Of a DNA stretch of 64,000 nucleotides, positions 11,076-19,347 are shown piece by piece. Position 1 is the stretch's first letter. Every line of letters starts with the position of its first letter. Source of the stretch: Streptomyces sp. Tue 6430 (GTDB taxonomy: Bacteria > Actinomycetota > Actinomycetes > Streptomycetales > Streptomycetaceae). The DNA lies in NCBI GenBank assembly GCA_021568835.1, contig JAKGSH010000010.1, positions 372,001 through 436,000 of the forward strand. Direction: 5' to 3'. The translations under genes and the position numbers were made by a program. The notes under the pieces are model-generated. The model was given only the letters and a program-made list of their open reading frames with translations. It made no database searches and was not told where the DNA came from.

Positions 11076-11951
11076 TCAGGAGTGGAACGGCAGCCCCGCG
11101 TCGGCGACGAGCTCCAGGTCGTCGGACTCCTCGGGGGGCAGCAGCGTCGGTGTGCCGTCGGTGACCGGGACGACGCCCAGTTCCAACAGCTCGGCCAGGG
11201 CCGCGCTCCCCGCCATGTCGCGGATCTGGAGCTGGTAGCGGGCGGTGGTCCGGTACGTGCCGCCGTTGTCGTCGCCGGTGCGCTGGAGGAATCCGGATTC
11301 GGTGAGGAACGCGACGGCCTTGCCGACGATGCCGGTCGTCGAACCGGCGAGCCGGCGGGCGTCCTTGGTGGCACCGGCGGCGCTACGTCTGGCCCAGATG
11401 CGCCAGGCGGCCTCCAGGCCCGGGGCGTCGGTCGCGGGGTCGGTGTTCTCGCCCTGCTGTTCCGCCCTCTCCTCCAGGCGGCGGCAGGCCTGGCGCACGA
11501 AGGCGTCGACGCCGTTGACGCTGACCCGGCCGATGTAGCCGTCGTCGGCCAGGTCCTCGGGCCGGGGGAACGCCATCGCCGCGACGGCGAGGTGGGCCAG
11601 ACCGTGCAGGAACCGGTCGCCGGAGTCGGCGGACGTGCGCCGCGCGTAGTCGCCCATGCGGACGGCGAACACCGAGTCCTCGGCGGCGGTGACGGCCATC
11701 CCCGCGCGCGGGGACACCTCCAGCACGATCAGCCCCAGCCCGGTGGCCACGGCGTCCGCGAGCCGCGCGAACGGCGGGTCCTCGCGGTAGCGCCGCAGCA
11801 GGTCGGCGTACTCCTGGTCGCGCGCGGGCTGGAGTCGGGGCTGGAGCCCGAAGGCGACGAGCCGCGCCGCGTCGGCGGCGTCGGCGGGAGTGACGACGGC
11901 GGAGGCCGGCGCGGCGGCCTCGGGCTCACTCCGGTCGACGTACTCGGTCAC
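11076..11951 (-). CDS. Winged-helix KITE-like partner of the SMC-like ATPase (MksE/JetB-like)
   Basis: A 291-residue protein. The C-terminal half contains a helix-turn-helix followed by a wing (KAVAFLTESGFLQRTG, then GGTYRTTARYQLQIRDMA), the pattern of winged-helix subunits that bind kleisins. The N-terminal half (AARLVAFGLQPRLQPARDQ through GRVSVNGVDAFVRQA) is probably a second helical module. GTG is chosen as start because AAGGAG lies ten bases upstream. It sits between the kleisin-like and SMC-like genes, exactly where JetB/MksE is found in Wadjet and MksBEF operons. Assignment rests on position and fold pattern, not on a database match. Confidence 0.65.
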   Translation of the reverse strand: MTEYVDRSEPEAAAPASAVVTPADAADAARLVAFGLQPRLQPARDQEYADLLRRYREDPPFARLADAVATGLGLIVLEVSPRAGMAVTAAEDSVFAVRMGDYARRTSADSGDRFLHGLAHLAVAAMAFPRPEDLADDGYIGRVSVNGVDAFVRQACRRLEERAEQQGENTDPATDAPGLEAAWRIWARRSAAGATKDARRLAGSTTGIVGKAVAFLTESGFLQRTGDDNGGTYRTTARYQLQIRDMAGSAALAELLELGVVPVTDGTPTLLPPEESDDLELVADAGLPFHS

Positions 11952-12045
11952 GGTTTCGGCTCCTTGCTGCGGGGGTGCGCGTTGCTGCGGGGGTGCTCGT
12001 TCTTGCGGGGGTGCTGCGGGGGCGCCCGCTCCTGGGCTTCGGCGG

Positions 12046-12129
12046 CCGGTTCGTGCCGCTTCGCCCCGGGGCCCGGCTCGTGCCGGCCGGCTTCCGGATC
12101 CGGTTCGTGCCGCTTCGCCCCGGGGCCCG
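12046..12129. repeat. 30-bp direct repeat in the gap between kleisin-like and KITE-like genes
   Basis: An exact 30-base sequence beginning CCGGTTCGTGCCGCTTCG occurs at 12046-12075 and again at 12100-12129, 54 bp apart. It is a multiple of three, and on the minus strand one frame reads it as charged repeats of the type AKRHEP. This suggests that the gap may really be coding (see findings). Confidence 0.8.
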
Positions 12130-12131
12130 CC

Positions 12132-13657
12132 TCATGCCGCTTCCGTCCGGTCCGCGGCCATCCCCGCCGCGTCCAGCAGTGCGGTGCCCACGATCAGGTC
12201 GGCCCCGCCGAACTCCGGATCGTCCAGTTCGGTCCCGTCGTCGACGGCGAACAACAGCTTCTGCTCGCCCTGCCGATAGGCCGTGCCGACCGCCGGGCTG
12301 GCCGCGTGCACCGCCAGCAGGGCCACCAGGTAGGGCAGTTCGGGATCTCGCCCGCGTGCTTCCGCGAGGAGGCCCGACAGCCGCCGCGGCGCGTCGGCGG
12401 GCAGGTCCAGCAGTTCCGTCGCGGCGGCCAGCTGCTCCTCGCTGAACCGGCTGTCGTCGGGTGTCGCGATGAGGTCCGGCTCCGGCATCTCGGCGCCGAG
12501 GTGCTCCCGCTCCACCGGTGGCGTCAGCAGCAGGTCGACGAGATCGCCCACCCGGACGGACACCGGTGTCCGCAGTCCCGTCCCGTGCGCGAAGAACGCG
12601 TCGGTGACCCGGACCGCCTCCTCCAGCGGCAACGGCAGTACGGGCGCGACGAGATGCCCGTAGAGGTCTGTCCCGACGACGTCATGGGGGTGGCGAAGGC
12701 CTGCCGGTCCTGCTCGGCGCGGAACAGCGGTCCGGCTTCCAGCAGCCGGGACTGCAGTTGAGTGTGGCGGCGGATGCAGTCCTTGACGATGTCGACGAGT
12801 TCGGCGGCCCGGCGCTTGTTCTCCGCGTCCTCGATCTCGTCGCGGGCCTTGCGGATGTTGGTGAGGATCGCGTTCTCGTGGCGGTAGCGGTCGGCCACGT
12901 GGTCGAGGGCCTCGGCGATCATGTCGGGCACGGCGTTGAGCCAGTCCACCGCGCGGACGTTGCGCCGGGTCGCCTCCAGGGCCCGGCGCAGCGTCTCCGA
13001 GTACTGCACGGTCCGGTAGCGGGCCTGTTCGGCGGCGAGTTGGGCGTCGGCCAGGCGGCCGCGGCGGACGAGGACCTCGAGCTTGACCTCGGCGGCGATC
13101 TGCGCGCTGGTGACATCGGTGTCGAGGGCGCCCACCAGGACGTTGACCGCCTCGTCCGTGGTGCGGAGGTAGACCGTGCCGCCGTAGCCGGGAACCTCCT
13201 CGACGAGCTTGAAGTCGTAGTCGCGGCGGACGTAGGTGCCGTCCTGCGTGAAGGTGCCGTACACGGCGCGGAAGCCGCGGTCGACGCTGCCGACGTTGAT
13301 CAGGTTCTCCAGGACCCAGCGGGCGACGCGCTCGTGTTCCTCGGCCGGGCGGCGGGGGGCCTGCGCGGCGATGCGCGGGATCAGTCGGGCGACTATCTGG
13401 TCGTGGTCGGCGCCGGTGTCGAAGTCCATGTTCAGGGTGACCAGGTCGATCGCGGAGAGGGCGATCTCCGCCATGCCGTAGACCGAGTACTCGCCGGCGA
13501 GGTTGGCCTTGCGCGCGTCGAGGTCGTGGATCGGCGCGGTGCAGGCGAGCGCGCGCAGCCGCCGCGCCAGCCCCTCGTCGGCGGCCGGGCCCGGCGCCGG
13601 GCGCGGCCCCGCGCCGAGCTGGGGCGGAACACGGTCCGTCGATGCAGGCGAAGTCAC
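12132..13657 (-). CDS. Kleisin-like protein (MksF/JetA-like), first gene of SMC operon, frameshifted
   Basis: About 508 residues after repair. It opens with helical segments (DEGLARRLRALACTAPIHD), contains an alpha-beta part around DFDTGADHDQIVARLIPRI, then a long predicted coiled coil (RTVQYSETLRRALEATRRNV through NKRRAAELVDIVKDCIRR) and a C-terminal domain ending TEAA. The frame breaks at 12686-12690: a C run of five (minus strand) needs a sixth C to join FATP to HDVVGTDLYGHLV. The GTG at 13657 is chosen because the protein before it is low complexity. Size, coiled coil and operon place fit the kleisin of a MksBEF/Wadjet-type complex. This is inferred and not shown by a motif. Confidence 0.65.
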
Positions 13658-13778
13658 GGTGCACAGACTAGGTCCTCGGTCTGACATCGACCCAAACGGC
13701 GCAGAAGCGACCCCCGTCACAGCGGCGCGAGACCGCCCGCCGCGAACGCCGGAAAACCCGGCCGCACTCCGCCCGAGC

Positions 13779-13829
13779 CGCCGTGGAGAGCACCGGTCGC
13801 CGCGGAGAGCACCGGTCGCCGCGGAGAGC
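13779..13829. repeat. 19-bp tandem repeat between kleisin-like and GntR genes
   Basis: A 19-base unit (GCCGCGGAGAGCACCGGTC) is present 2.7 times, the first copy with one change. It lies just after the GntR stop codon on that gene's strand and upstream of the SMC operon promoter region. No function is evident. Confidence 0.75.
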
Positions 13830-13831
13830 CT

Positions 13832-14536
13832 TCAGACGCCGGCGGGGTCGTCGCCCACCCGCCGCCGGTACACCTCGACGATCCGCTCCAGTGAATCGGC
13901 GAGATACACGGCGAGCAGGTCCTCCGCCTCGTCCCTGCCGCCGGCCTCGAGCGCCCGGAGGATCTGCCGGTTGCGGGTGAGGTAGGGCTCGTGCAGCCGG
14001 CGAGGGTCGTCGACGACGTGGAAGGCCAGCCGCAGTTCGGCGAAGACGCTGCGCATCAGTTCGTCGGTGCGTTCGCTGCCCGCGAGGGCGACCAGTTCCC
14101 GGTGGAAGTGGATGTTGGCCGTACCCAGCGCTTTCCAGTCACCTTCGCGCGCCGCCCGCCGTCCCTGCCCGACGGCCTCGGCGAGGTGGTCGAGGACGTA
14201 CGGGGGCTCTCCCAGACCTCGTACGACGGCGCACTCGACGAGAGCGCGCGTGCGGTAGATGTCCTCGACGTCCTCGACGGTCAGGACCCTGACGAAGACG
14301 CCCCGGTTCAGCTCGTGGACGAGCAGGCGTTCGTGGGTGAGCAGCCGGAACGCCTCGCGCAGGGTGTTGCGGGAGACGCCGAGGGCGCCGCCGATGCTGT
14401 CCTCCGACAAGCGTGTCCCCGGCGGGAAATAGCCCTCGGCGATACGGCTCCTGAGGATGTCCGAGACGCGTTCGGCCGTACTGGTGCGGCTCAGGAGGGC
14501 ACGGTCGTCCGCCAGTCCCGCCAGCTGCTCTGCCAT
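13832..14536 (-). CDS. GntR family regulator, FCD (FadR-like) subfamily
   Basis: A 234-residue transcription factor. The N-terminal winged helix runs from about residue 20 (ERVSDILRSRIAEGYFPPGT, LSEDSIGGALGVSRNTLREAFRLL). The all-helical FCD effector domain follows, with metal-binding style residues in ANIHFHRELVALAGSER and LTRNRQILRALEAG. It is divergent from a transporter gene whose downstream partners make 5-oxoproline-handling enzymes, so it most likely represses that operon and responds to an organic acid such as glutamate or oxoproline. A perfect 17-bp palindrome in the shared intergenic region is a good operator candidate. Frame intact. Confidence 0.92.
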   Translation of the reverse strand: MAEQLAGLADDRALLSRTSTAERVSDILRSRIAEGYFPPGTRLSEDSIGGALGVSRNTLREAFRLLTHERLLVHELNRGVFVRVLTVEDVEDIYRTRALVECAVVRGLGEPPYVLDHLAEAVGQGRRAAREGDWKALGTANIHFHRELVALAGSERTDELMRSVFAELRLAFHVVDDPRRLHEPYLTRNRQILRALEAGGRDEAEDLLAVYLADSLERIVEVYRRRVGDDPAGV

Positions 14537-14580
14537 GCCCGGAATTCAACCGCAGACACCAGGACGAGACAACAGGGGTA

Positions 14581-14610
14581 TTGAGGGATCGTTCAACGAT
14601 CCTCTACTTT
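14581..14610 (+). promoter_or_regulatory. Promoter with palindromic GntR operator candidate
   Basis: TTGAGG (14581-14586) and TACTTT (14605-14610) with an 18-base spacer form a plausible promoter for the transporter operon. The spacer holds the perfect palindrome GGATCGTT-C-AACGATCC at 14586-14602. The length and single central base are right for an FCD-type GntR dimer, and binding there would block RNA polymerase. Confidence 0.6.
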
Positions 14611-14650
14611 GCTGGATACCTTGCTCCGCACGGCACCACCCCGCACGGCA

Positions 14651-14740
14651 CCACCCCCTCACGGCACGGCTCAGCCCTCAGCACCCCCTCACGGCACGGC
14701 TCAGCCCTCACCACCCCCTCACGGCACGGCTCAGCCCTCA
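14651..14740 (+). repeat. Three exact 30-bp tandem repeats in the transporter leader
   Basis: Three head-to-tail copies of a 30-base unit (CACCCCCTCACGGCACGGCT as its core), identical except for the first base (C, G, C). They lie 33 bases before the ATG of the MFS gene, in the untranslated leader. Shorter CCGCACGGCACCAC copies precede them. This is too regular for chance and is not a CRISPR array, because there are no spacers. Confidence 0.95.
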
Positions 14741-14772
14741 GCACCCTCCGTCATCCCTCTGCGAGGTGCCCC

Positions 14773-16091
14773 ATGAGCACGACCCCTCCACCGCAGGCCC
14801 CGCACACCGACGCCCCACCCGCCGGCGCCCCCTCCCGGCGGCCGAACACGCCGCCGCCGCCGACAGCTCGCCGGGCTGGTTGCGCGCCCTGGGCCCGCGG
14901 GGCCGCCGCGCCTTCGCGGGCGCGTTCGGCGGCTACGCCCTGGACTCCTACGACTACTTCACGCTGCCGCTCAGCATGGTCGCGCTGGCCGCGTACTTCG
15001 GCCTGGACAGCGGCCAGACCGGCCTGTTCACCACCGTGACGCTGGTCGCCTCGGCGGTGGGCGGCGCCCTCGCGGGCGTCCTCGCGGACCGGATCGGCCG
15101 GGTCAGGGCCCTGATGATCACGGTTGTCACCTACGCCGTCTTCACCGTGGCCTGCGGCTTCGCGCCCACCTACGAGACGCTGCTGCTCTTCCGTTCGCTC
15201 CAGGGCCTCGGCTTCGGCGGCGAGTGGGCCGTCGGCGCGATCCTGGTCGCCGAGTACGCGAGCGCGAAGCACCGGGGCCGCACCCTGGGCGCGGTCCAGA
15301 GCTCGTGGGCCGTCGGCTGGGGCCTGGCGGCGATCGTGTACACGCTGGTCTTCTCCCTCCTCGGCGACGACGTGGCCTGGCGCGTGATGTTCTGGACGGG
15401 CGCCCTGCCCGCCCTGCTCGTGGTGTGGATGCGGCGCCGCGTGCAGGACGCGCCCACGGCGGTCGCCGCACGCGAGCGCGACGCCGGCAAGGGCTCCTTC
15501 ACCGCGATCTTCCGTGGCCCCCTGCTGCGCACGACGGTCTTCGCGGTCCTGCTCTCCACGGGCGTCCAGGGCGGTTACTACACGCTGGCGACCTGGGTGC
15601 CGACGTACCTCAAGAGCGAGCGCGGGCTGTCGGTGGTCAACACGGGCGGCTACCTGACGTTCCTGATCTCCGGCGCCTTCCTCGGCTACCTGACCGGCGG
15701 GCATCTCACCGACCGGCTGGGCCGGCGCCGCAACATCTGGCTGTTCGCCCTGCTGTCGGCGGTCTGCATCCTGGCGTACGCCGACATCCCGAGCGGTGCG
15801 GACACCCTGCTGCTGGTCCTCGGGTTCCCGCTCGGGTTCTGCATGTCGGCCATCTTCAGCGGCTTCGGGTCCTTCCTGAGCGAGCTGTACCCGACGGCCG
15901 TGCGCGGGACGGGCCAGGGCTTCACCTACAACACCGGGCGCGCCGTCGGCGCCGTCTTCCCCACCACGGTCGGCTTCCTCGCCGACAGCTGGGGCGTGGG
16001 CGGGGCCCTCGTCTTCGGCGCGATCGGTTACGGCCTCGCGGCACTGGCGCTGCTGGGGCTGCCGGAGACGCGCGGAAGGGAGCTGGAGTGA
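14773..16091 (+). CDS. MFS transporter (metabolite:H+ symporter type), frameshifted near N-terminus
   Basis: A twelve-helix major facilitator protein of about 440 residues. Seen motifs are [17 protein letters not shown] in helix 1, [10 protein letters not shown] in the 2-3 loop, a [14 protein letters not shown] segment and DRLGRRRN in the 8-9 loop, which place it with the sialic-acid/aromatic-acid symporters. The ATG at 14773 starts [13 protein letters not shown], but the frame changes near 14840; one missing base joins it to the rest. It is the first gene of an operon with DUF1445 and PxpABC proteins, overlapping the next gene by GTGA. It probably imports glutamate-related acids or 5-oxoproline (inference from context). 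Confidence 0.9.
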
Positions 16092-16918
16092 AGCGTCCGA
16101 TCATCGTGCGGGACCGCCCGGTGGCCCTCGTCGACGAGCACGCGCACGCGTGGAGCCCGGCAACCGCCCGGTCCCGTTTCCGGGACGGCCTGACCGGTCC
16201 CACGGCGGGCGTCGCCGCGGGCCACACCCAGGCCAATCTGATCTCGGTGCCCGCGGACTGGGCGTACGACATGCTCCTGTTCTGCCAGCGCAACCCCAAG
16301 CCCTGTCCGGTCCTCGACGTCACCGACGCCGGCTCCTGGACGACCGTCCTGGCCGAGGACGCGGACCTGCGCACCGACCTGCCGCGTTACCGGGTGTGGC
16401 GGGACGGCGAGCTGGTGGACGAGCCGAGGGAGGTGCGCGGGTACTGGCGGGACGACCTGGTGTCGTTCCTCATCGGGTGCAGCTTCACCTTCGAGTGGGC
16501 GCTGACCGGGGCAGGTGTGCCGATCCGCCACGTCGAGCAGGGACGCAACGTCCCGATGTACGTGACGAACCGTCAGTGCCGTCCGGCGGGGCGGCTGCGC
16601 GGCCCGCTGGTGGTGTCCATGCGGCCGGTGCCGCCGGAGCACCTGGCGGCGGCCATCCGGGAGAGCAGCCTGCTCCCGGCGGTGCACGGCGGCCCCGTAC
16701 ACTGCGGCGATCCGTCGGGGCTGGGCATCGACGACCTCGGCCGCCCCGATTTCGGAGAACCGGTGGACGCCGGGCCGGACGACATCCCGGTGTTCTGGGC
16801 CTGCGGTGTGACCCCGCAGGCCGCGGTGACGGCCTCGCGCCCGCCGTTCGCCCTCACCCACGCACCGGGGCAGATGTTCCTCACCGACGCCCGCGACGAG
16901 CAGTACCGCGTGGCCTGA
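16088..16918 (+). CDS. DUF1445 protein, putative hydro-lyase / D-glutamate cyclase-like (YcsI family)
   Basis: A 276-residue protein of the DUF1445 family, often annotated as putative hydro-lyase. The same domain occurs in the mammalian D-glutamate cyclase, which converts D-glutamate to 5-oxo-D-proline. Characteristic segments are [45 protein letters not shown] and the C-terminal [13 protein letters not shown]. The GTG start overlaps the transporter stop (GTGA). Next to 5-oxoprolinase genes, a role in making or handling 5-oxoproline is reasonable. Frame intact and of normal family length. Confidence 0.88.
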   Translation: MKRPIIVRDRPVALVDEHAHAWSPATARSRFRDGLTGPTAGVAAGHTQANLISVPADWAYDMLLFCQRNPKPCPVLDVTDAGSWTTVLAEDADLRTDLPRYRVWRDGELVDEPREVRGYWRDDLVSFLIGCSFTFEWALTGAGVPIRHVEQGRNVPMYVTNRQCRPAGRLRGPLVVSMRPVPPEHLAAAIRESSLLPAVHGGPVHCGDPSGLGIDDLGRPDFGEPVDAGPDDIPVFWACGVTPQAAVTASRPPFALTHAPGQMFLTDARDEQYRVA

Positions 16919-16930
16919 CCAGGAGACAGC

Positions 16931-17682
16931 ATGATCGATCTCAACGCCGACCTCGGCGAGGGTTTCGGACGCTGGCAGCTGACCGACGACGAGCAACTGC
17001 TGTCCGTCGTGACCAGCGCCAACGTGGCCTGCGGCTTCCATGCCGGGGACGCGTCCACCATGCGGCGGGTGTGCGAGCTGGCGGCCGGACGGGGCGTGAC
17101 GATCGGCGCGCAGGTCTCCTACCGCGACCTCGCCGGGTTCGGGCGGCGCGCGATGGACGTGCCGCCCGCCGAACTGGCCGCCGAGGTGGCCTACCAGATC
17201 GGTGCCCTGGAGGTCTTCGCCCGCGCGGCGGGCGCCCGCGTGGCGTACGTCAAGCCGCACGGCGCGCTCTACAACCGGGTCGTGCACGACGAGGAGCAGG
17301 CGGCGGCGGTGGTCGACGGGGTGCTCCTGGCCGACGCCACGCTGCCCGTGCTCGGGCTGCCCGGCTCGCGGTTGCTGGAGCTGGCCGGGAAGGCGGGGCT
17401 GTCCGCCGTCACGGAGGCGTTCGCGGACCGCGCCTACACCGAGGAGGGCACCCTGGTGCCCGGGGCCGGGACGGGGCCGTGATCACCGATGCGGACGCCG
17501 TCGTCGAGCGGTCGGTGAGCCTGGCCAGGCTCGGAGAGGTCACCTCCCGCGCGGGGGCGCGCATCGAGGTACGCGCGCGTTCCCTCTGCCTGCACGGCGA
17601 CACGCCCGGTGCGGTGGAGCTGGCCCGCCGGGTCCGGCGGCGGCTGGAGGAGTCCGGTGTGCGCGTGGCGGCGTTCGCGTGA
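16931..17682 (+). CDS. pxpA: 5-oxoprolinase subunit A (LamB/YcsF family), frameshifted
   Basis: About 250 residues. Family motifs [11 protein letters not shown] at the N-terminus, [11 protein letters not shown] near residue 36 and VKPHGALYN near residue 107 are all present. PxpA with PxpB and PxpC forms the prokaryotic ATP-dependent 5-oxoprolinase, which opens 5-oxoproline to glutamate. The frame breaks at about 17460: restoring one C to the CCC run yields [19 protein letters not shown] and the normal C-terminus ([17 protein letters not shown]). The stop overlaps the start of the next gene. AGGAGA lies six bases before the ATG. Confidence 0.93.
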
Positions 17683-18305
17683 GGGCGCTTCCCGTGGGCC
17701 GGGACGCCCTGCTCGTGGAGGTGGCCTCCGGTGCGGAGGCCCAGGCCCTGCACGCCGATCTGCTGCGGCGGCGCGCCGAGGGCTCGCTGACCGTGCGGGA
17801 GATCGTCCCGGCGGCCCGTACGGTCCTCCTCGACGGTCTGGCCGACCCGGCCCGATGGGCCGCCGAACTGACCACGGCCGCCGTGCCGCCCGCTCCCCCG
17901 CGCACGGGTGAGGTGATCGAGCTGCCGGTGCGTTACGACGGCCCCGACCTGGCCGATGTCGCCGCCCACTGGGGTGTCCGTGCCCAGGAGGTGGCCCGCA
18001 TCCACGCGGCCACCGAGTTCCGCGTCGCGTTCTGCGGCTTCGCCCCCGGATTCGGCTACCTCACGGGCCTGCCGTCGCGCTGCGACGTCCCGCGCCGGGC
18101 GACCCCGCGCACCGCCGTGCCGGCCGGGTCGGTGGCGCTGGCGGGCCCGTACACGGGGGTCTATCCGCGCTCCTCACCGGGCGGCTGGCAGCTGATCGGA
18201 ACCACGTCCGCCGTGCTGTGGGACCACGCGCGCGTGCCGGCCGCGTTGCTGAACCCGGGCACCCGCGTGCGTTTCGTCCCCGTGGACCGGGCGAGGGCGG
18301 CATGA
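17679..18305 (+). CDS. pxpB: 5-oxoprolinase subunit B (KipI family)
   Basis: A 208-residue protein with the conserved KipI/allophanate-hydrolase subunit 1 motif FCGFAPGFGYLTGLP near residue 115, followed by PRTAVPAGSVALAGPYTGVY and the SPGGWQLIG box. In Bacillus KipI also inhibits the sporulation kinase KinA, but in a pxpA-pxpB-pxpC order the metabolic role in 5-oxoproline cleavage is more likely. GTG start overlapping the pxpA stop by four bases. Frame intact. The next ATG at 18302 overlaps its stop, but it leads into a low-complexity stretch before the real pxpC start. Confidence 0.93.
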   Translation: MRALPVGRDALLVEVASGAEAQALHADLLRRRAEGSLTVREIVPAARTVLLDGLADPARWAAELTTAAVPPAPPRTGEVIELPVRYDGPDLADVAAHWGVRAQEVARIHAATEFRVAFCGFAPGFGYLTGLPSRCDVPRRATPRTAVPAGSVALAGPYTGVYPRSSPGGWQLIGTTSAVLWDHARVPAALLNPGTRVRFVPVDRARAA

Positions 18306-18466
18306 ACGTCCTCCTGCCGGCACCACGGCGCTGCGGCGTCGACGGCCGGGTGCCGATGCCCCGTGGCCGCGACGGGAGTGCCTTCGTCACGGCGGGCTGC
18401 CCGGGCCGCGTGGGCACCGGCCGCGCCACCGGGGCCCCGCGTCACCCACGCGCGAAGGGGCGCCGT

Positions 18467-19331
18467 ATGACGGACCGTGCGCTCGTCGTCGTGCGCGCCG
18501 GGGCGCTCACCACCGTGCAGGACCGGGGCCGTCCCGGCCACGCCCATCTCGGCGTGCCGCGCTCCGGAGCCCTGGACGCGCCCGCGGCGGCGCTCGGCAA
18601 CCGCCTCGTCGGGAACCCGCCGGGGCGGCCGTTCTGGAGACGACCCTCGACGGCTGTGCCGTGCGCCCCGGTGCGCGGTCACCGTGGCCGTCACCGGCGC
18701 TCCGTGCCGGGTCGTCGTGGACGGCCGGCCCGCCGCCTGGGGAACGCCCGTGCGGGTGCCCGCGGGAGCCGTCCTGGACGTCGGCCGCGCCGTCTCCGGC
18801 GTACGGAGCTATGTCGCCGTGGGGGGCGGCATAGCCGTCGACCCCGTCCTCGGCAGCCGCTCGGCGGACCTCCTGTCGGGCCTCGGTCCGGCTCCCCTCA
18901 GCGACGGCACCGTCCTGCCTCTGGGACGGGCGGGCACGCCGTGCGCGCATGTGGACGTCGCCCCGCAGCCCGCGCCCCCGGCCGAACTGGTCCTCCGGAT
19001 CACCCTGGGCCCGCGCGACGACTGGTTCACCCCCGGGCGGTCCGGGTGTTCACCTCGCGCGCGTACCGCGTGTCCGCGGCGAGCAACCGCATCGGGCTGC
19101 GCACCGAGGGACCCGCGCTGGACCGCGCGGCGACGGGCGAACTCCCGAGCGAGGGAATGGTCCTGGGCGCCGTGCAGGTCCCCCCGACGGCAGGCCGGTG
19201 GTCTTCCTGGCGGACCATCCGACCACCGGGGCTACCCGGTGATCGGGGTGGTCCGCCCCGCCGACCTCCCGTACGCCGCCCAGGCGGCACCGGGCACCCC
19301 GGTCCGCTTCGTGGCGGTACGCGGCCGCTGA
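18467..19331 (+). CDS. pxpC: 5-oxoprolinase subunit C (KipA family), several frameshifts
   Basis: A KipA/allophanate-hydrolase subunit 2 protein of about 288 residues. It starts MTDRALVVVRAGALTTVQDR and contains GHAHLGVPRSGALD, SYVAVGGGIAVDPVLGSRS, ITLGPRDDWF, SAASNRIGLRTEG and LPSEGMVLGAVQVPP, the normal order of family motifs. To read them all, the frame must change about five times (near 18625, 18665, 19035, 19185 and 19230). Because no conserved segment is lost, sequencing errors are more likely than decay. An AAGGGG site seven bases upstream supports the ATG at 18467. An in-frame ATG at 18302 would add 55 residues without family similarity. Confidence 0.82.
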
Positions 19332-19347
19332 CGCGCCGCGGCCGGCG

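Noticed and set aside
11926..12135. A 69-codon basic protein gene starting at 12135
   Set aside because: Repetitive Arg/Pro/Thr composition, overlaps the start of the KITE-like gene by 26 bases and another frame in the same gap fits gene coupling better.
6331..14536. A JetD/MksG nuclease gene to complete a Wadjet system
   Set aside because: I looked at both flanks and found no Toprim or topoisomerase VI-like protein; neighbours are clearly other families.
14651..14740. CRISPR array
   Set aside because: The 30-bp units follow each other without spacers and there are no cas genes.
18302..18466. Start of pxpC at the ATG overlapping pxpB
   Set aside because: It would add 55 low-complexity residues. 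The ATG at 18467 has a good AAGGGG site and begins with the usual family N-terminus.
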